Part shown: in pieces, positions 49,200 through 59,084 of the stretch
Layout of the letters: each line of letters starts with the position of its first letter
Position numbering within the stretch: the first letter of the stretch is position 1
Assembly (NCBI GenBank): GCA_022822375.1
Contig: JAJEBU010000055.1
Coordinates: forward strand, 1 to 64,000
Reading direction: 5' to 3'
Source: Dehalococcoidia bacterium
GTDB taxonomy: Bacteria; Chloroflexota; Dehalococcoidia; Bin125
DNA: 64,000 bases
Translations under genes and position numbers: made by a program
The notes under the pieces: model-generated
Told to the model about the DNA's origin: nothing
What the model saw: only the letters and a program-made list of their open reading frames with translations
The model's database searches: none

Positions 49200-51883
49200 C
49201 GGCGCAGGACGCGGCGTGATGTCCCGCCTTCCGCGGGCGCCACGACCCCTGTCTGCTCGAGCTGCTCAATCAGCCGCTCGGCGCGCGGCCGTCCCAGCCG
49301 CATCCGCCGCTGCAAGAGCGACGCAGAGACGCGCTCAAAGTCCCGCGCCAGCTCAGCTGCTTCTGAGAGCCGCGTGTCAAGCTCCGGGGCGTTGTCAGCT
49401 CCGCCCGCAGGCGCTTCGAGCACGATGTCCGGCTCGTCCGAGGCTGACCGTTCTACGTCCGCTTCTTCTGACTCTTCCGCTTCGAGCACCGTGTCCAACG
49501 TGGCGGTCAGCATGCGCAGATCCGATTGCGCCCGGCGCGCCGCGAGCTCACTGGCGGCGAACTCGGTGTCGGCAGCCATCTCCTCCAGCGCCGCATCGAG
49601 CGAACCGCCCGTTGCTGATGGGTTGTCGATGTCACGGGATTCCTCCAGCAACTCCTGCTCTGGCGGCGACCAGGATTCGAGGATGCGTTCGATCTCGGCG
49701 TCCGAGACGTAGGTGCCCTGGACGCGGCGCGGCTGAATCGTGTCGGACGACATAAACAGCATGTCGCCGCGGCCCATCAACTTCTCTGCGCCGGTTCGGT
49801 CCATGATCACGCGCGCGTCCGTCTGCGACGTCGTGGCGAAGGCGATTCGAGTCGGAAAGTTCGCCTTGATCAGACCAGTGACCACGTCGACAGACGGTCG
49901 TTGCGTCGCGACGACCAGGTGAATGCCGACCGCGCGGGCAAGCTGCGCCAAACGCACCAGCTGCCCTTCGACCTCCGCTGCGGCGGCCATCATCATGTCG
50001 GCGAGCTCGTCCAGGACGACGACCCAATATGGCAAGGGCTTGTCCACGTCGGCGAGCGCGTTGTAGGCGACAATGTTGCGCGCGCCGCGATCTTCGAGGC
50101 GTCGATAGCGGCGGTCCATCTCTGCCACCACCACGCCGAGCACTGAGACCACCTCATCGGGCTCGGTGACGACGCGCGAGAAGGCGAGATGCGGCGCGGA
50201 CGCATAGCCCGTCAGCTCGACGCGCTTCGGGTCAACGAGCACGAGCCGGATCTCTTCCGGCGATTTCTGCATGAGCAGCGACGTGATGATGGTGTTGATG
50301 CAGACCGACTTGCCTGATCCTGTGGCGCCGGCAATCAGGAGATGCGGCATGCGGGTGAGATCGGCGATCACCGGCTTGCCCGTCACGTCGCGTCCCAGCG
50401 CGATCGGCAGGCCGCCGTCGGCTGCGCGCAGCTGAAACTCCTCCGACGCCACCAGCGACCGCAGCCCGACGATGCGGCGATCTGCGTTCGGCACCTCCAC
50501 GCCGACGATCGGCTGCCCCGGCACGGGCGCCTCGATCCGAATCGACGGAGCAGCCAGCGCAAGCGCGAGATCGTCGGCGAGCCGCGTGATGCGGTTAACG
50601 CGGACTCTCGAGCGCGATACTTCCTCGGTCACCGTCTGCGGTCGGCCGTACTCGTCCACAACCTGAGCGCCGGCAGCGTCCCTGAGCGGCACTTGGCGCG
50701 TCTTGACCTCCCAGCCAGGCTCGACGCCGAACTGAGTGATAGCGGGACCCTCGTTGATCTGGGTGACGGTGGCGTCGACGCCGAAGGAAGCGAGCGTTTC
50801 CACGATGATCTGCGCTTGCTGTTCGGCGTCCGAGCGGAGCGTTTCTGCTGAATCCTCGTCGAGCAGGTCGATCGGAGGCAGCCGCCAACCGTCCGCGGCG
50901 GTCCGTTCGAGGGTGCGCAGGGTCGAAGGTGGTTCCGCATCGGCCGGCACTAGCGGCAGCTGGCGCTCCGCGTCCTCGCCGGCGTCCAGCGGCTCAGGCT
51001 CGGTCTCGGGCGCGGCGTCTGTCGTCGTGAGCGGTGGCCAGGACTCGTCTGGTGCCTGCGATGTCGACGGAGGGCGCGGCCTGGACTGCGATGTGGACTG
51101 CGGCGTCGAAGCGGGCTGCGGGACGGGCGTATCCCCACTCTCTTGCGACGGCCGGCGGAAGAGCCCCGCAATCTGGCGTCCGATGACCCGCAATGCGTCC
51201 CACACTTCTCGGAACCACCAACGCAGACCGATCCAGAGCCATCGCGCCAAGACGACCAGAGCCGTCCACAGGCCCTGGCCAACGGCGACGACGATTCCAG
51301 GGCCGTGTTCCCGAGTCCACGAACCCGCGCCGCGCGCGACCCGTTTGAGTTGATGCCCCAGCGCTCTGCCGACTGACCGTGCTTGCGACGGTGCGGCGAC
51401 GACCGCCGCGACCAGCACGAAGGCCGCGATCAACGCCCAACCGATCACGGAGTCGAACCACGCGCCGACGCGGCCGCCAGCGCTGTGCTCGGATAGAGAT
51501 ACGCCACCAAGCAATGCGTCGGGCGAGATCGCGCCGGCGATTCCCCAGGCGGCGATCAGAGACAGGATGGCTGCCGTCGTGTATCGCTGCGCTCGGCGCT
51601 CAGTCCGCAGCAGCGTCCGCGTCCGCTGGCTGCCCAGCGACAGTGCGACGAGGATCAGCGCTGCCGACACCAGATACACGCCGCCGCCGAGCCACTCGAT
51701 GACCGTGTTGCGAGCATCATCCAGCGGGAGCGCGGAGATCGATGTCCAGATGGCGAACAGCACGGCCGCCGCAGCGACGGCGAGGCCGAGCGACAGCGCG
51801 CGATGCTGTGCAACCCAGAGAGAGATGAGATCGGGCAGCGGTCTGCGCGTCCGCTGCGTCTTGGTCCGTGTCGCCATGGTCAC
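49196..51883 (-). CDS. ftsK: DNA translocase FtsK/SpoIIIE
   Basis: N-terminal TM segments, Pro-rich linker, PHLLIAGATGSGKSVCINTIITSLL, C-terminal gamma winged helix. Confidence 0.95.
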   Translation of the reverse strand: MTMATRTKTQRTRRPLPDLISLWVAQHRALSLGLAVAAAAVLFAIWTSISALPLDDARNTVIEWLGGGVYLVSAALILVALSLGSQRTRTLLRTERRAQRYTTAAILSLIAAWGIAGAISPDALLGGVSLSEHSAGGRVGAWFDSVIGWALIAAFVLVAAVVAAPSQARSVGRALGHQLKRVARGAGSWTREHGPGIVVAVGQGLWTALVVLARWLWIGLRWWFREVWDALRVIGRQIAGLFRRPSQESGDTPVPQPASTPQSTSQSRPRPPSTSQAPDESWPPLTTTDAAPETEPEPLDAGEDAERQLPLVPADAEPPSTLRTLERTAADGWRLPPIDLLDEDSAETLRSDAEQQAQIIVETLASFGVDATVTQINEGPAITQFGVEPGWEVKTRQVPLRDAAGAQVVDEYGRPQTVTEEVSRSRVRVNRITRLADDLALALAAPSIRIEAPVPGQPIVGVEVPNADRRIVGLRSLVASEEFQLRAADGGLPIALGRDVTGKPVIADLTRMPHLLIAGATGSGKSVCINTIITSLLMQKSPEEIRLVLVDPKRVELTGYASAPHLAFSRVVTEPDEVVSVLGVVVAEMDRRYRRLEDRGARNIVAYNALADVDKPLPYWVVVLDELADMMMAAAAEVEGQLVRLAQLARAVGIHLVVATQRPSVDVVTGLIKANFPTRIAFATTSQTDARVIMDRTGAEKLMGRGDMLFMSSDTIQPRRVQGTYVSDAEIERILESWSPPEQELLEESRDIDNPSATGGSLDAALEEMAADTEFAASELAARRAQSDLRMLTATLDTVLEAEESEEADVERSASDEPDIVLEAPAGGADNAPELDTRLSEAAELARDFERVSASLLQRRMRLGRPRAERLIEQLEQTGVVAPAEGGTSRRVLRR

Positions 51884-51919
51884 TCGCCGCCGCTGCGGCC
51901 GGTCTGCGCGCTGCCTGCG

Positions 51920-53620
51920 CTAGACCCGCACCGCCACCACAACCACCATAGGGCGTTGCCGCGTCTCCTGTCTCAGGAACGTCGACACCTGTTGCTGTGC
52001 ATGTTTCCGTCGTTTTTCCCAGTTGCGGGGCTTCTTGCCTGGTTCTGGCGATTGCAGCGCCTCGCGCGCGACGCGGGCCGCGCCCTCGCAGATGCTCGGC
52101 GTGATCTCCGCCTCGGCGAATCCACGCGCGGCGACCTGAACCTCGCCAGCGAGCGGGCCGTTCTCGCCCTGAAGCGGCGCGGCGACGAGCAGGATGCCGT
52201 CGCCCGCGAGCTTCTGCCGCTCGCGAATGGTGGTCTGCTTGACGCCGCCGACGTTTTCGCCGTCGACGAAGATGTACTCCGCGCTGACCTGTCCGACCAC
52301 CGCGGACGCGTCTTCGCTCAGCTCCAGCACGTCACCATCGAGCAGGATGTGGCGCTCACCTTCGGCGATGGCCATGTCCTCGGCCAGTTTCGAATGCAGC
52401 GCGAGGTGGCGAAACTCGCCGTGGATCGGCACGAAGGCCTGCGGCTCGGTCAACGCAAGGACCGTCTTGAGCTCCTCCTGAGCTGCGTGGCCGCGAACAT
52501 GCACATGCTGATGACCAGATGAGACCGCCATCACCTCCACGCCGCGACGGAAGAGATGGTTGATCGTCGAGTTGACGGCCGACTCGTTGCCCGGAATCGG
52601 CGACGACGACAGCACCACGGTGTCGCCGGCCTTGAGCTCGATGTCGCGGTGCGATCCCTTGGCCATCCGCGACAACGCCGCGGTCGGCTCGCCCTGTGCG
52701 CCAGTGCAGACGATGACCGTGTTCTCGTCGTGCGCGGAGCCAAGGTCGGTGATTGGCCGCAGACGCCGCTTGTCGGCCTGCACGTAGCCCATCCGTTGGC
52801 ACATCTCAAGGTTCTTTTCCATCGAGCGGCCGGTCGCGTAGACGACGCGGTCGGATTCTTCCGCGGCGTCGATGATCTGCTGGATCCGCGCGATCTGCGA
52901 GGCGAATGTGGCGATGATCACACGGCCCGGCGCGGTCAGCAGGACTTCGGCCAACTTGTCGCCGACGACCGTCTCAGACGGCGTCACGCCGGTCTGATCC
53001 GCATACGTGGAGTCGGAACAGAGCAGTCGTACGCCCTCCTGTCCGTAGGCCGCGAGCCGCTGCAGATCGGTCGGCGCTGACATCACTGGCGTGTGGTCAA
53101 TCTTGAAGTCGCCCGTATGAACCACGAGGCCGGCGGGCGTGCGCAGCGCGATCCCGAATGCGTCGGGGATCGAGTGGGCGACGGGAAAGTACTCCGCCGT
53201 CATCGAACCGAAATCGAAGCTGGAAGATTCGTCGGCCATGTGAAACGTCGCGTCAAGGATGCCCTGTTCCTCCAGCCGCCACTGGATCAGCCCGGCGGCG
53301 AGCGGCGGCGCGTAGATCGGCGCCGGCAGATCGGGCAGGAGGAAGCGCAGCGCGCCGATGTGATCCTCGTGACCGTGCGTGATCAGGTACCCGCGCAGCT
53401 TGTGCCTGCGCTCCAGGACATACGTCGTCTCGGGCAGGATGTAGTCGACGCCGTGCATGTCGTCCGTGGGGAAGAGGAAGCCGGCGTCGACGATGATCAA
53501 GTCATCGGCGGTTTCGTACACCATCATGTTGCGGCCGATCTCGCCGAGTCCGCCCAACGGCACCATCCGCAGCATGCCCGCCGCGATCTCTGAGTCCATC
53601 GATGTCATCGTGCAGTCCAT
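51920..53620 (-). CDS. rnj: Ribonuclease J (metallo-beta-lactamase)
   Basis: MVPLGGLGEIGRNMMVYE, LITHGHEDHIGAL, FVPIHGEFRHLALHSKLA. Confidence 0.93.
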   Translation of the reverse strand: MDCTMTSMDSEIAAGMLRMVPLGGLGEIGRNMMVYETADDLIIVDAGFLFPTDDMHGVDYILPETTYVLERRHKLRGYLITHGHEDHIGALRFLLPDLPAPIYAPPLAAGLIQWRLEEQGILDATFHMADESSSFDFGSMTAEYFPVAHSIPDAFGIALRTPAGLVVHTGDFKIDHTPVMSAPTDLQRLAAYGQEGVRLLCSDSTYADQTGVTPSETVVGDKLAEVLLTAPGRVIIATFASQIARIQQIIDAAEESDRVVYATGRSMEKNLEMCQRMGYVQADKRRLRPITDLGSAHDENTVIVCTGAQGEPTAALSRMAKGSHRDIELKAGDTVVLSSSPIPGNESAVNSTINHLFRRGVEVMAVSSGHQHVHVRGHAAQEELKTVLALTEPQAFVPIHGEFRHLALHSKLAEDMAIAEGERHILLDGDVLELSEDASAVVGQVSAEYIFVDGENVGGVKQTTIRERQKLAGDGILLVAAPLQGENGPLAGEVQVAARGFAEAEITPSICEGAARVAREALQSPEPGKKPRNWEKRRKHAQQQVSTFLRQETRQRPMVVVVAVRV

Positions 53621-53637
53621 CCAGGATGTGGCGGCCG

Positions 53638-54270
53638 CTACAGCAGCGACCGTTGTGAGTCGTCGTCCGCTGGTCCGTGCGAGTGGCCGCTGGGCCGCGG
53701 TTGTTGCGGCGGCCGTTCAGACTGTGCCAACAGCGGACGGATCAGCGCGAAATCCTGCTGCGTCACCTCGCGCAGGCTGGGATTGCGCAGGATCGCGGCC
53801 GGGTGATAGACGGGCAGGACCAGCCACGGACCGGTCTGGTGTGGCTGGCCGCGTACCTGTCCGATGCGCGCGTCGGGCAGAAAGTACTGCGTCGCAAACA
53901 AGCCCAGCAGCACGATGAGCTTGGGGCGGATGCCTTCGATCTGCTCACGCAGATATACCTCGCAGCAGCCGATCTCGTCTGCCTGCGGATTGCGATTCTC
54001 CGGCGGCCGGCACTTGACGACGTTGGCCACAAACACCTCAGGCCGGGTGAAGCCGACCTCGGCGAGCAGGTCGTCGAGCAATTGGCCGGCGCGTCCGACG
54101 AAGGGGCGCCCGATCTTATCTTCATTCGCGCCGGGCGCTTCGCCGATGAACATGAGCTCCGCGTTGGGATCGCCGTCGCCGGGCACGGTCTGCGTGCGGC
54201 CCTGATGCAGGCGGCACGCCGTGCAGCCCGCAATCTTGACGTTCAACAGCTCGACGAATTCGCGATCCAC
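53638..54270 (-). CDS. Family 4 uracil-DNA glycosylase (Fe-S type)
   Basis: [58 protein letters not shown]. Confidence 0.93.
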   Translation of the reverse strand: MDREFVELLNVKIAGCTACRLHQGRTQTVPGDGDPNAELMFIGEAPGANEDKIGRPFVGRAGQLLDDLLAEVGFTRPEVFVANVVKCRPPENRNPQADEIGCCEVYLREQIEGIRPKLIVLLGLFATQYFLPDARIGQVRGQPHQTGPWLVLPVYHPAAILRNPSLREVTQQDFALIRPLLAQSERPPQQPRPSGHSHGPADDDSQRSLL

Positions 54271-54288
54271 GCGGTCTTGTCCCGTTCC

Positions 54289-55155
54289 CTATGCCGGCTG
54301 GCCGTCTGGATCGTCGGCATCGAGGTCCGATTCGATCACCGGGATCACCGTGCGATTCTCGACCAGGCGCACGAGCGCGATGCCGAGGATGTACAGCCCC
54401 AACGTGGGCACGGCGACAAAGGTCTGGGTGACCGGGTCAATCGAGGGCGTGATCAGCGCGGCCAGCAGGAACGCGCCGATGATCGCCCAACGCCACATGC
54501 CCAGCAACCGCCTCGACGTGACCAGCCCGATCGCACCCAATCCCATCAAGAACAGCGGCAGCTCGAACACAATGCCGGTCCAGATCACAAAGCGGGTCAG
54601 CATGTCGATGTAGTTGTTGATTCGCACCTGCGGATCGGCAATCTCGTTACCGAAGTTGAGCAGGAACGTCAGGGCGGGCGGCCAACCGATGAAGAAGGCA
54701 AATGCGCCGCCGCAAGCAAAGGCGACCGTGGCCAGGCCAACAATCGGCATGACCCACTTCTGCTCGTCGCGCGTCAGTCCGGGATGGATGAACGCGTAGA
54801 TCTGGTACACGATCACTGGCATCGCGCCGGCGAGACCGAGCATCAGGGAAATCTTGATGTACGCACCGATGAAGCCCAGCAGCTCGGTGAAGATCGGTTG
54901 GAAGTCTGGCAGCGCCTGGCGGCCGGGCTCGAGCAGGTAGTCGAGGATCGTCGAGGCGAAGACGAGCGTCACGACGGTGGTCAGGACCAGCGTGAGGACC
55001 GCGACGGTGAGCCGCTGACGAATCTCGTTCAGGTGCTCGCCGAGTGTCAGCTCCGCGCCCGGCGGTTGGTCGGGCGGCGGCTGGTCGCCGAACTGATCGT
55101 CGACGATGTCCAGCGCGGCCGGATCCGGCGGCTCGGCGACCGGTTGCGAGGCCAT
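54289..55155 (-). CDS. tatC: Sec-independent protein translocase TatC
   Basis: HLNEIRQRLTVAVLTLV, FIHPGLTRDEQKWV, six TM segments. Confidence 0.94.
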   Translation of the reverse strand: MASQPVAEPPDPAALDIVDDQFGDQPPPDQPPGAELTLGEHLNEIRQRLTVAVLTLVLTTVVTLVFASTILDYLLEPGRQALPDFQPIFTELLGFIGAYIKISLMLGLAGAMPVIVYQIYAFIHPGLTRDEQKWVMPIVGLATVAFACGGAFAFFIGWPPALTFLLNFGNEIADPQVRINNYIDMLTRFVIWTGIVFELPLFLMGLGAIGLVTSRRLLGMWRWAIIGAFLLAALITPSIDPVTQTFVAVPTLGLYILGIALVRLVENRTVIPVIESDLDADDPDGQPA

Positions 55156-55173
55156 CAGCCGTGCGCCCGTCCG

Positions 55174-55731
55174 TTACTGGACATCGCGGTCGAGCTCCCT
55201 ACGTCGGCGGTTGAGCGAGATGACGTTGGACGGCCGCGCGGGCTCTACGGTCTCGTCGGCCGTTGCGGCCGATGCCGAAGCGGTGGCCCGGCGTGGACGG
55301 ACGACCGGTCGGCGACGCATACGCCGGACCGCGCGTTGATCGCTCTCGGTGACCCCGCCATTGCCGGAGGCTGAAGCCGACGACTCGGATGTAGAGCCGC
55401 CGTCCTGATCTTTGGCGGCGGCGATGGCGTCTTCGGTCATCACTTCGGCGTCGCGCACGGCACCGCGCACATCGGCTTGCGCTTGTGCGAGGTCGTCGCG
55501 AATGTCGGCGTCAATCTGTTGTAGCTCGAATCGCTGCTCGATGAATTCCTCGCGTACCTCTTCGAAGTCGGTCAGGTACTCGTCGCGGAAGTCTCGGGCG
55601 TACTCGCGCAGCTCGCGGATCGCGCGGCCAAACTGACCGGCGATCTCAGGCAGCTTGCCGGGCCCGAAGATCAGGGCCGCCAGCAGCAGCACGACGAGGA
55701 TTTCAGGAATGCCGACGCCGAAGATGTTCAT
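55174..55731 (-). CDS. Twin-arginine translocase TatA/TatB family protein with long C-terminal extension
   Basis: IFGVGIPEILVVLLLAALIFGPGKLPEIAGQFGRAIRELRE; adjacent to tatC. Confidence 0.9.
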   Translation of the reverse strand: MNIFGVGIPEILVVLLLAALIFGPGKLPEIAGQFGRAIRELREYARDFRDEYLTDFEEVREEFIEQRFELQQIDADIRDDLAQAQADVRGAVRDAEVMTEDAIAAAKDQDGGSTSESSASASGNGGVTESDQRAVRRMRRRPVVRPRRATASASAATADETVEPARPSNVISLNRRRRELDRDVQ

Positions 55732-55796
55732 CGGCTGTCAGCGTACTCGATTGGCAGGATCGCGAGTCGCACGCGCGACGATCGGCGGGCGGGAGT

Positions 55797-56054
55797 TTAC
55801 TCGTCCGAGACGCCCTTGCCGACGAGGAAGTCGATGGCGTCCTGGACGGTTCCGATGCCTTCGGCGTCCTCGTCGGAAATCTCGAGGTCCGGTACCTCGT
55901 CGCGGAACTCGTCCTCGAACGACATGATCAGCTCGACGAGGTCCAGGGAATCGGCGCCGAGATCGTCGACGAACGAGGCCTCCGGCTTGACGTCGTCGGG
56001 GTCGGCCGAGAGTTGGTCGACGATGATGTCTTTGATGCGATCGAACAGTGCCAT
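55797..56054 (-). CDS. acpP: Acyl carrier protein
   Basis: [23 protein letters not shown] phosphopantetheine site. Confidence 0.96.
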   Translation of the reverse strand: MALFDRIKDIIVDQLSADPDDVKPEASFVDDLGADSLDLVELIMSFEDEFRDEVPDLEISDEDAEGIGTVQDAIDFLVGKGVSDE

Positions 56055-56068
56055 GCTGCTTTCCTCCG

Positions 56069-56530
56069 CTACTCCGCAGTCCCAGCCTGCAGATGGTCTC
56101 GCTCGACGGACTTCAGTACGCCGGTGACAAAGCGCCGGCTGCCGTCGCCGCCAAACCGCTTGGCCAGCGACACTCCGCGCCGCACGGCCGTATTCGAGCG
56201 TACCGCGCCATTATCAAAGAGCATCTCATACAGCGCAATGCGCAAGATGGCACGGTCGACGAGCGTGATCATGTCGGCTGGCAGCTTGTCGGGCGCTGAG
56301 TCGATCAGCGCATCGAGTTCGGCGCGACGCTGATCGACGCCCTCGACCAGGGCCCGTGCACGTCTGGCCCGCTCCGCCGACATGGGGGCGTCTGACTCGC
56401 TGCGCTCGAGCGCCTCTGTTGCCGTACACCGCTTGAACTCGGCCTCGTACAGCGCGCAGAAGGCGCGGACGCGCTCGTTGTCCTCAGCGGTGGGACGCTT
56501 CACCTGTCGATTCGACGCGTTAGCTGCCAA
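56069..56530 (-). CDS. nusB: Transcription antitermination protein NusB
   Basis: [50 protein letters not shown]. Confidence 0.9.
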   Translation of the reverse strand: MAANASNRQVKRPTAEDNERVRAFCALYEAEFKRCTATEALERSESDAPMSAERARRARALVEGVDQRRAELDALIDSAPDKLPADMITLVDRAILRIALYEMLFDNGAVRSNTAVRRGVSLAKRFGGDGSRRFVTGVLKSVERDHLQAGTAE

Positions 56531-57461
56531 CGCTCTCCCGATCGTTGATGTTGATCAACTCGGGCGGTTCGGCCAGCTTGAGTGGACGCAGTGTCGTTCG
56601 CACCAGGCCGGTCAGCACCTTACCCGGTCCAATCTCGATGTACCGGGTGACGCCCATGTCGTTCATTCGCAGCACCGTGTCTTCCCAACGAACGGGCCGG
56701 CGAATCTGAGCGGTCAGGTCGGCGCGAACCTGATCGGCGGTGCTCAGCGACGCCGCTTCGACGTTGCCGATGACCGGGGTGATCGGGTCGGAAATCTCTG
56801 CATCAGCCAAGAGCGGTTGCATCGACTCGGCGGCGGGGGCCATCAGCGAGGTGTGAAACGCGCCGCCGACGTTGAGCATGACCACGCGCCGCGCGCCGCG
56901 CTCTTCGGCCAGCTGCGCCGCCGCCTCGACCGCCGGCACTGCGCCGCCGATCACGATCTGGCCGGTCGCGTTCAGGTTGCAGACTTCAGCGCCAGTCTCT
57001 TCACAGGCCGCGACGACATCCGCTTCGTCCATGCCCAACACGGCGGCGAGCGTGCCTGGATTCTGCTCGCCCGCGGCCTGCATCAACTCGCCGCGCTTGG
57101 CGACGAGGCGAACCGCCTCCGAGATGGTCAGCGCGCCGGCCGCGACCAGCGCCGAGTACTCGCCCATGCTGTGCCCGGCGGCGCAGATCGGCGCGTCTGC
57201 GAGCGCGGGATGCCCCAGCGCTGTCGCCGCCTGCCAGGCGGCGAGCGACGCGACCAGGATCGCGGGTTGCGTGTTGATCGTCTGGCGCAGAACATCGTCG
57301 GGACCCTCGAAGATGATGCTCGAGAGGGAGCGGCCGAGCGCGTCGTCGGCCTCTTCGAAGACGGCGCGGGCTTGGGGCACCGCGTCGTAGAGGTCGCGGC
57401 CCATGCCGACCTCCTGGGCGCCCTGCCCAGGGAAGAGCCAGGCGCTGGCGGCGTCGGACAC
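56520..57461 (-). CDS. fabD: Malonyl CoA-acyl carrier protein transacylase
   Basis: WLFPGQGAQEVGMG, AAGHSMGEYSALVAAGAL; start taken as GTG 57461. Confidence 0.94.
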   Translation of the reverse strand: MSDAASAWLFPGQGAQEVGMGRDLYDAVPQARAVFEEADDALGRSLSSIIFEGPDDVLRQTINTQPAILVASLAAWQAATALGHPALADAPICAAGHSMGEYSALVAAGALTISEAVRLVAKRGELMQAAGEQNPGTLAAVLGMDEADVVAACEETGAEVCNLNATGQIVIGGAVPAVEAAAQLAEERGARRVVMLNVGGAFHTSLMAPAAESMQPLLADAEISDPITPVIGNVEAASLSTADQVRADLTAQIRRPVRWEDTVLRMNDMGVTRYIEIGPGKVLTGLVRTTLRPLKLAEPPELININDRESVGS

Positions 57462-57462
57462 G

Positions 57463-57645
57463 CTAGTCCTCCAGCTCGACCACGTTGCGGCCGCGGTAGG
57501 AGCCGCAGGCCCAACAGATGTGGTGCGCCTGGTGCGTCTCATTGCAATCGGGGCAGACGACCAGCTTGGGACGTCGCACCGCGTGGTGCTGACGGCGCAG
57601 GCGTTGGCGCGTTTTGGCGTACTTTCGCTTGGGAAGCGGTGGCAT
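57463..57645 (-). CDS. rpmF: 50S ribosomal protein L32
   Basis: MPPLPKRKYAKTRQRLRRQHHAV...CPDCNETHQAHHICWACGSYRGR. Confidence 0.95.
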   Translation of the reverse strand: MPPLPKRKYAKTRQRLRRQHHAVRRPKLVVCPDCNETHQAHHICWACGSYRGRNVVELED

Positions 57646-57646
57646 G

Positions 57647-58198
57647 TCAGTCTCCTTCGGTCGTCAGTTTCAGGGTCGCGAGTGCCGCCCATCTCGGGTC
57701 TGCGGGTTCCTCGCTCGGTTCCTCAATCTCCATACCAGGGCAGTCCTCCACACAGCGAGGACTCATCGGACGGCTCATCTCCACATATTGTCGCACGGCC
57801 TCTGACAAGTCGATCTGCCCGTCGACCACAGAGAATCCGGAGCGCTCCGGTGGCGGATCAAGCGCCATGCCGGTGATCGCATCCACGTGTGGCCAAAACT
57901 CTTCGTCGAAGTCGACGTCAAGCTCAAGCACCAGGTCGTTCAGGCAAGATCCGCACAGATCGGTCACCGAGGTCGTGAGTTCCGCCGTGGCGAGCAGCGA
58001 CTGATCGGTTCGCAGCAGACGCAGCGTGCCACTGACTGGAGATGGCAGGCCGGCTCCGCGTGCGCCGTCAATCTCGAAGTGCCGCAAGGATCCAATCGGC
58101 TCCTGCAGCAGGGTCGAGACGTTGATCAGCAGCGAGGCTGTCGTTCGGATCGGTCCGTGGCCCGCGGGGGCGCCCGCACCGCAATCATGGGCTGTCAT
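57647..58198 (-). CDS. YceD/DUF177 family protein
   Basis: INVSTLLQEPIGS, CGSCLND, CVEDCPG; directly upstream of rpmF. Confidence 0.87.
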   Translation of the reverse strand: MTAHDCGAGAPAGHGPIRTTASLLINVSTLLQEPIGSLRHFEIDGARGAGLPSPVSGTLRLLRTDQSLLATAELTTSVTDLCGSCLNDLVLELDVDFDEEFWPHVDAITGMALDPPPERSGFSVVDGQIDLSEAVRQYVEMSRPMSPRCVEDCPGMEIEEPSEEPADPRWAALATLKLTTEGD

Positions 58199-58204
58199 CG
58201 TGTG

Positions 58205-58228
58205 ATCAGCGTATCAGCGCATCAGCGC
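58205..58228. repeat. Three 8-bp tandem repeats (ATCAGCGT ATCAGCGC ATCAGCGC)
   Basis: Directly visible, ends 6 bp from the yceD start codon on the minus strand. Confidence 0.75.
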
Positions 58229-58356
58229 TGTGAGGCGCGTTGGTCGGAGCATGACTTGGGATGTTGGATATCGCAGTGGTCGGGCATACACTCAGAATGC
58301 CCACTTAGTGCAACCGCGAGTCGCGCGTCGACGCACCAGCTGAAAACGAGCCGCAT

Positions 58357-59052
58357 ATGGACCTCGAAGGACTGCAAGCGCTGCAGGAGATCGACATCCA
58401 GCGCGACCGCGCGATCCGTGAGCTGCAGACCATCGTCGAGCAGATTTCCGATCCACCGTTCCTGGCACAGCTCGACGCCGAGGTTGAGGCGCAGGCCGAC
58501 GAGGTCCGCCGCGCCGAGCTCTCCGCGCGCGAGGCGCACGCGCATGTGCAGACGGCTGAGCGTCGGATCGAAGCCGCCGATGCGAGGCTCTATTCGGGCA
58601 CGATCACCGATCACCGCACGCTCGAAGAGTTGCAGCGCGACCTCTACTCGCAGCGTCAACAGCTATCGCCGACGAAGGATGCTGAGACGCGCGCCAGTCA
58701 GGCTGCCGAAGCCGCCCGCGACGCCAGCTCGTGGCTGATGACCTTGCGCACCAATGTCGTCGATGCCTGGAACGCCAGACAGGCTCAGCTGCGCTCCGAG
58801 CAGGCGTCCGCGCAGGAGCAGGTCGACGAGCACGCTCGGCAGATTGCAGAGGTGCGCGGGCAGATTGCCGACGAAGAGCTCGCCGTCTATGACCAGTACC
58901 GCCGCCGCCGTCCGCGCGTCGTCGCGACCGTGACTGGCGGAGTCTGCGACGAGTGCAGACTGATGGTGCCGACCGTCGCAGTGACCCGCGCGCGTCGCGG
59001 CAACCGCGTGGTCGATTGTCCATCCTGTGGATGCATTCTGCGTGTGATCTAG
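58357..59052 (+). CDS. DUF164 (C4-type zinc ribbon, coiled-coil) protein
   Basis: Long coiled coil and C-terminal GVCDECRLMVPTVAV...VDCPSCGCILRV. Confidence 0.87.
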   Translation: MDLEGLQALQEIDIQRDRAIRELQTIVEQISDPPFLAQLDAEVEAQADEVRRAELSAREAHAHVQTAERRIEAADARLYSGTITDHRTLEELQRDLYSQRQQLSPTKDAETRASQAAEAARDASSWLMTLRTNVVDAWNARQAQLRSEQASAQEQVDEHARQIAEVRGQIADEELAVYDQYRRRRPRVVATVTGGVCDECRLMVPTVAVTRARRGNRVVDCPSCGCILRVI

Positions 59053-59084
59053 TACTCCCGGCGGCAACCGCATAGCATTGCAGC

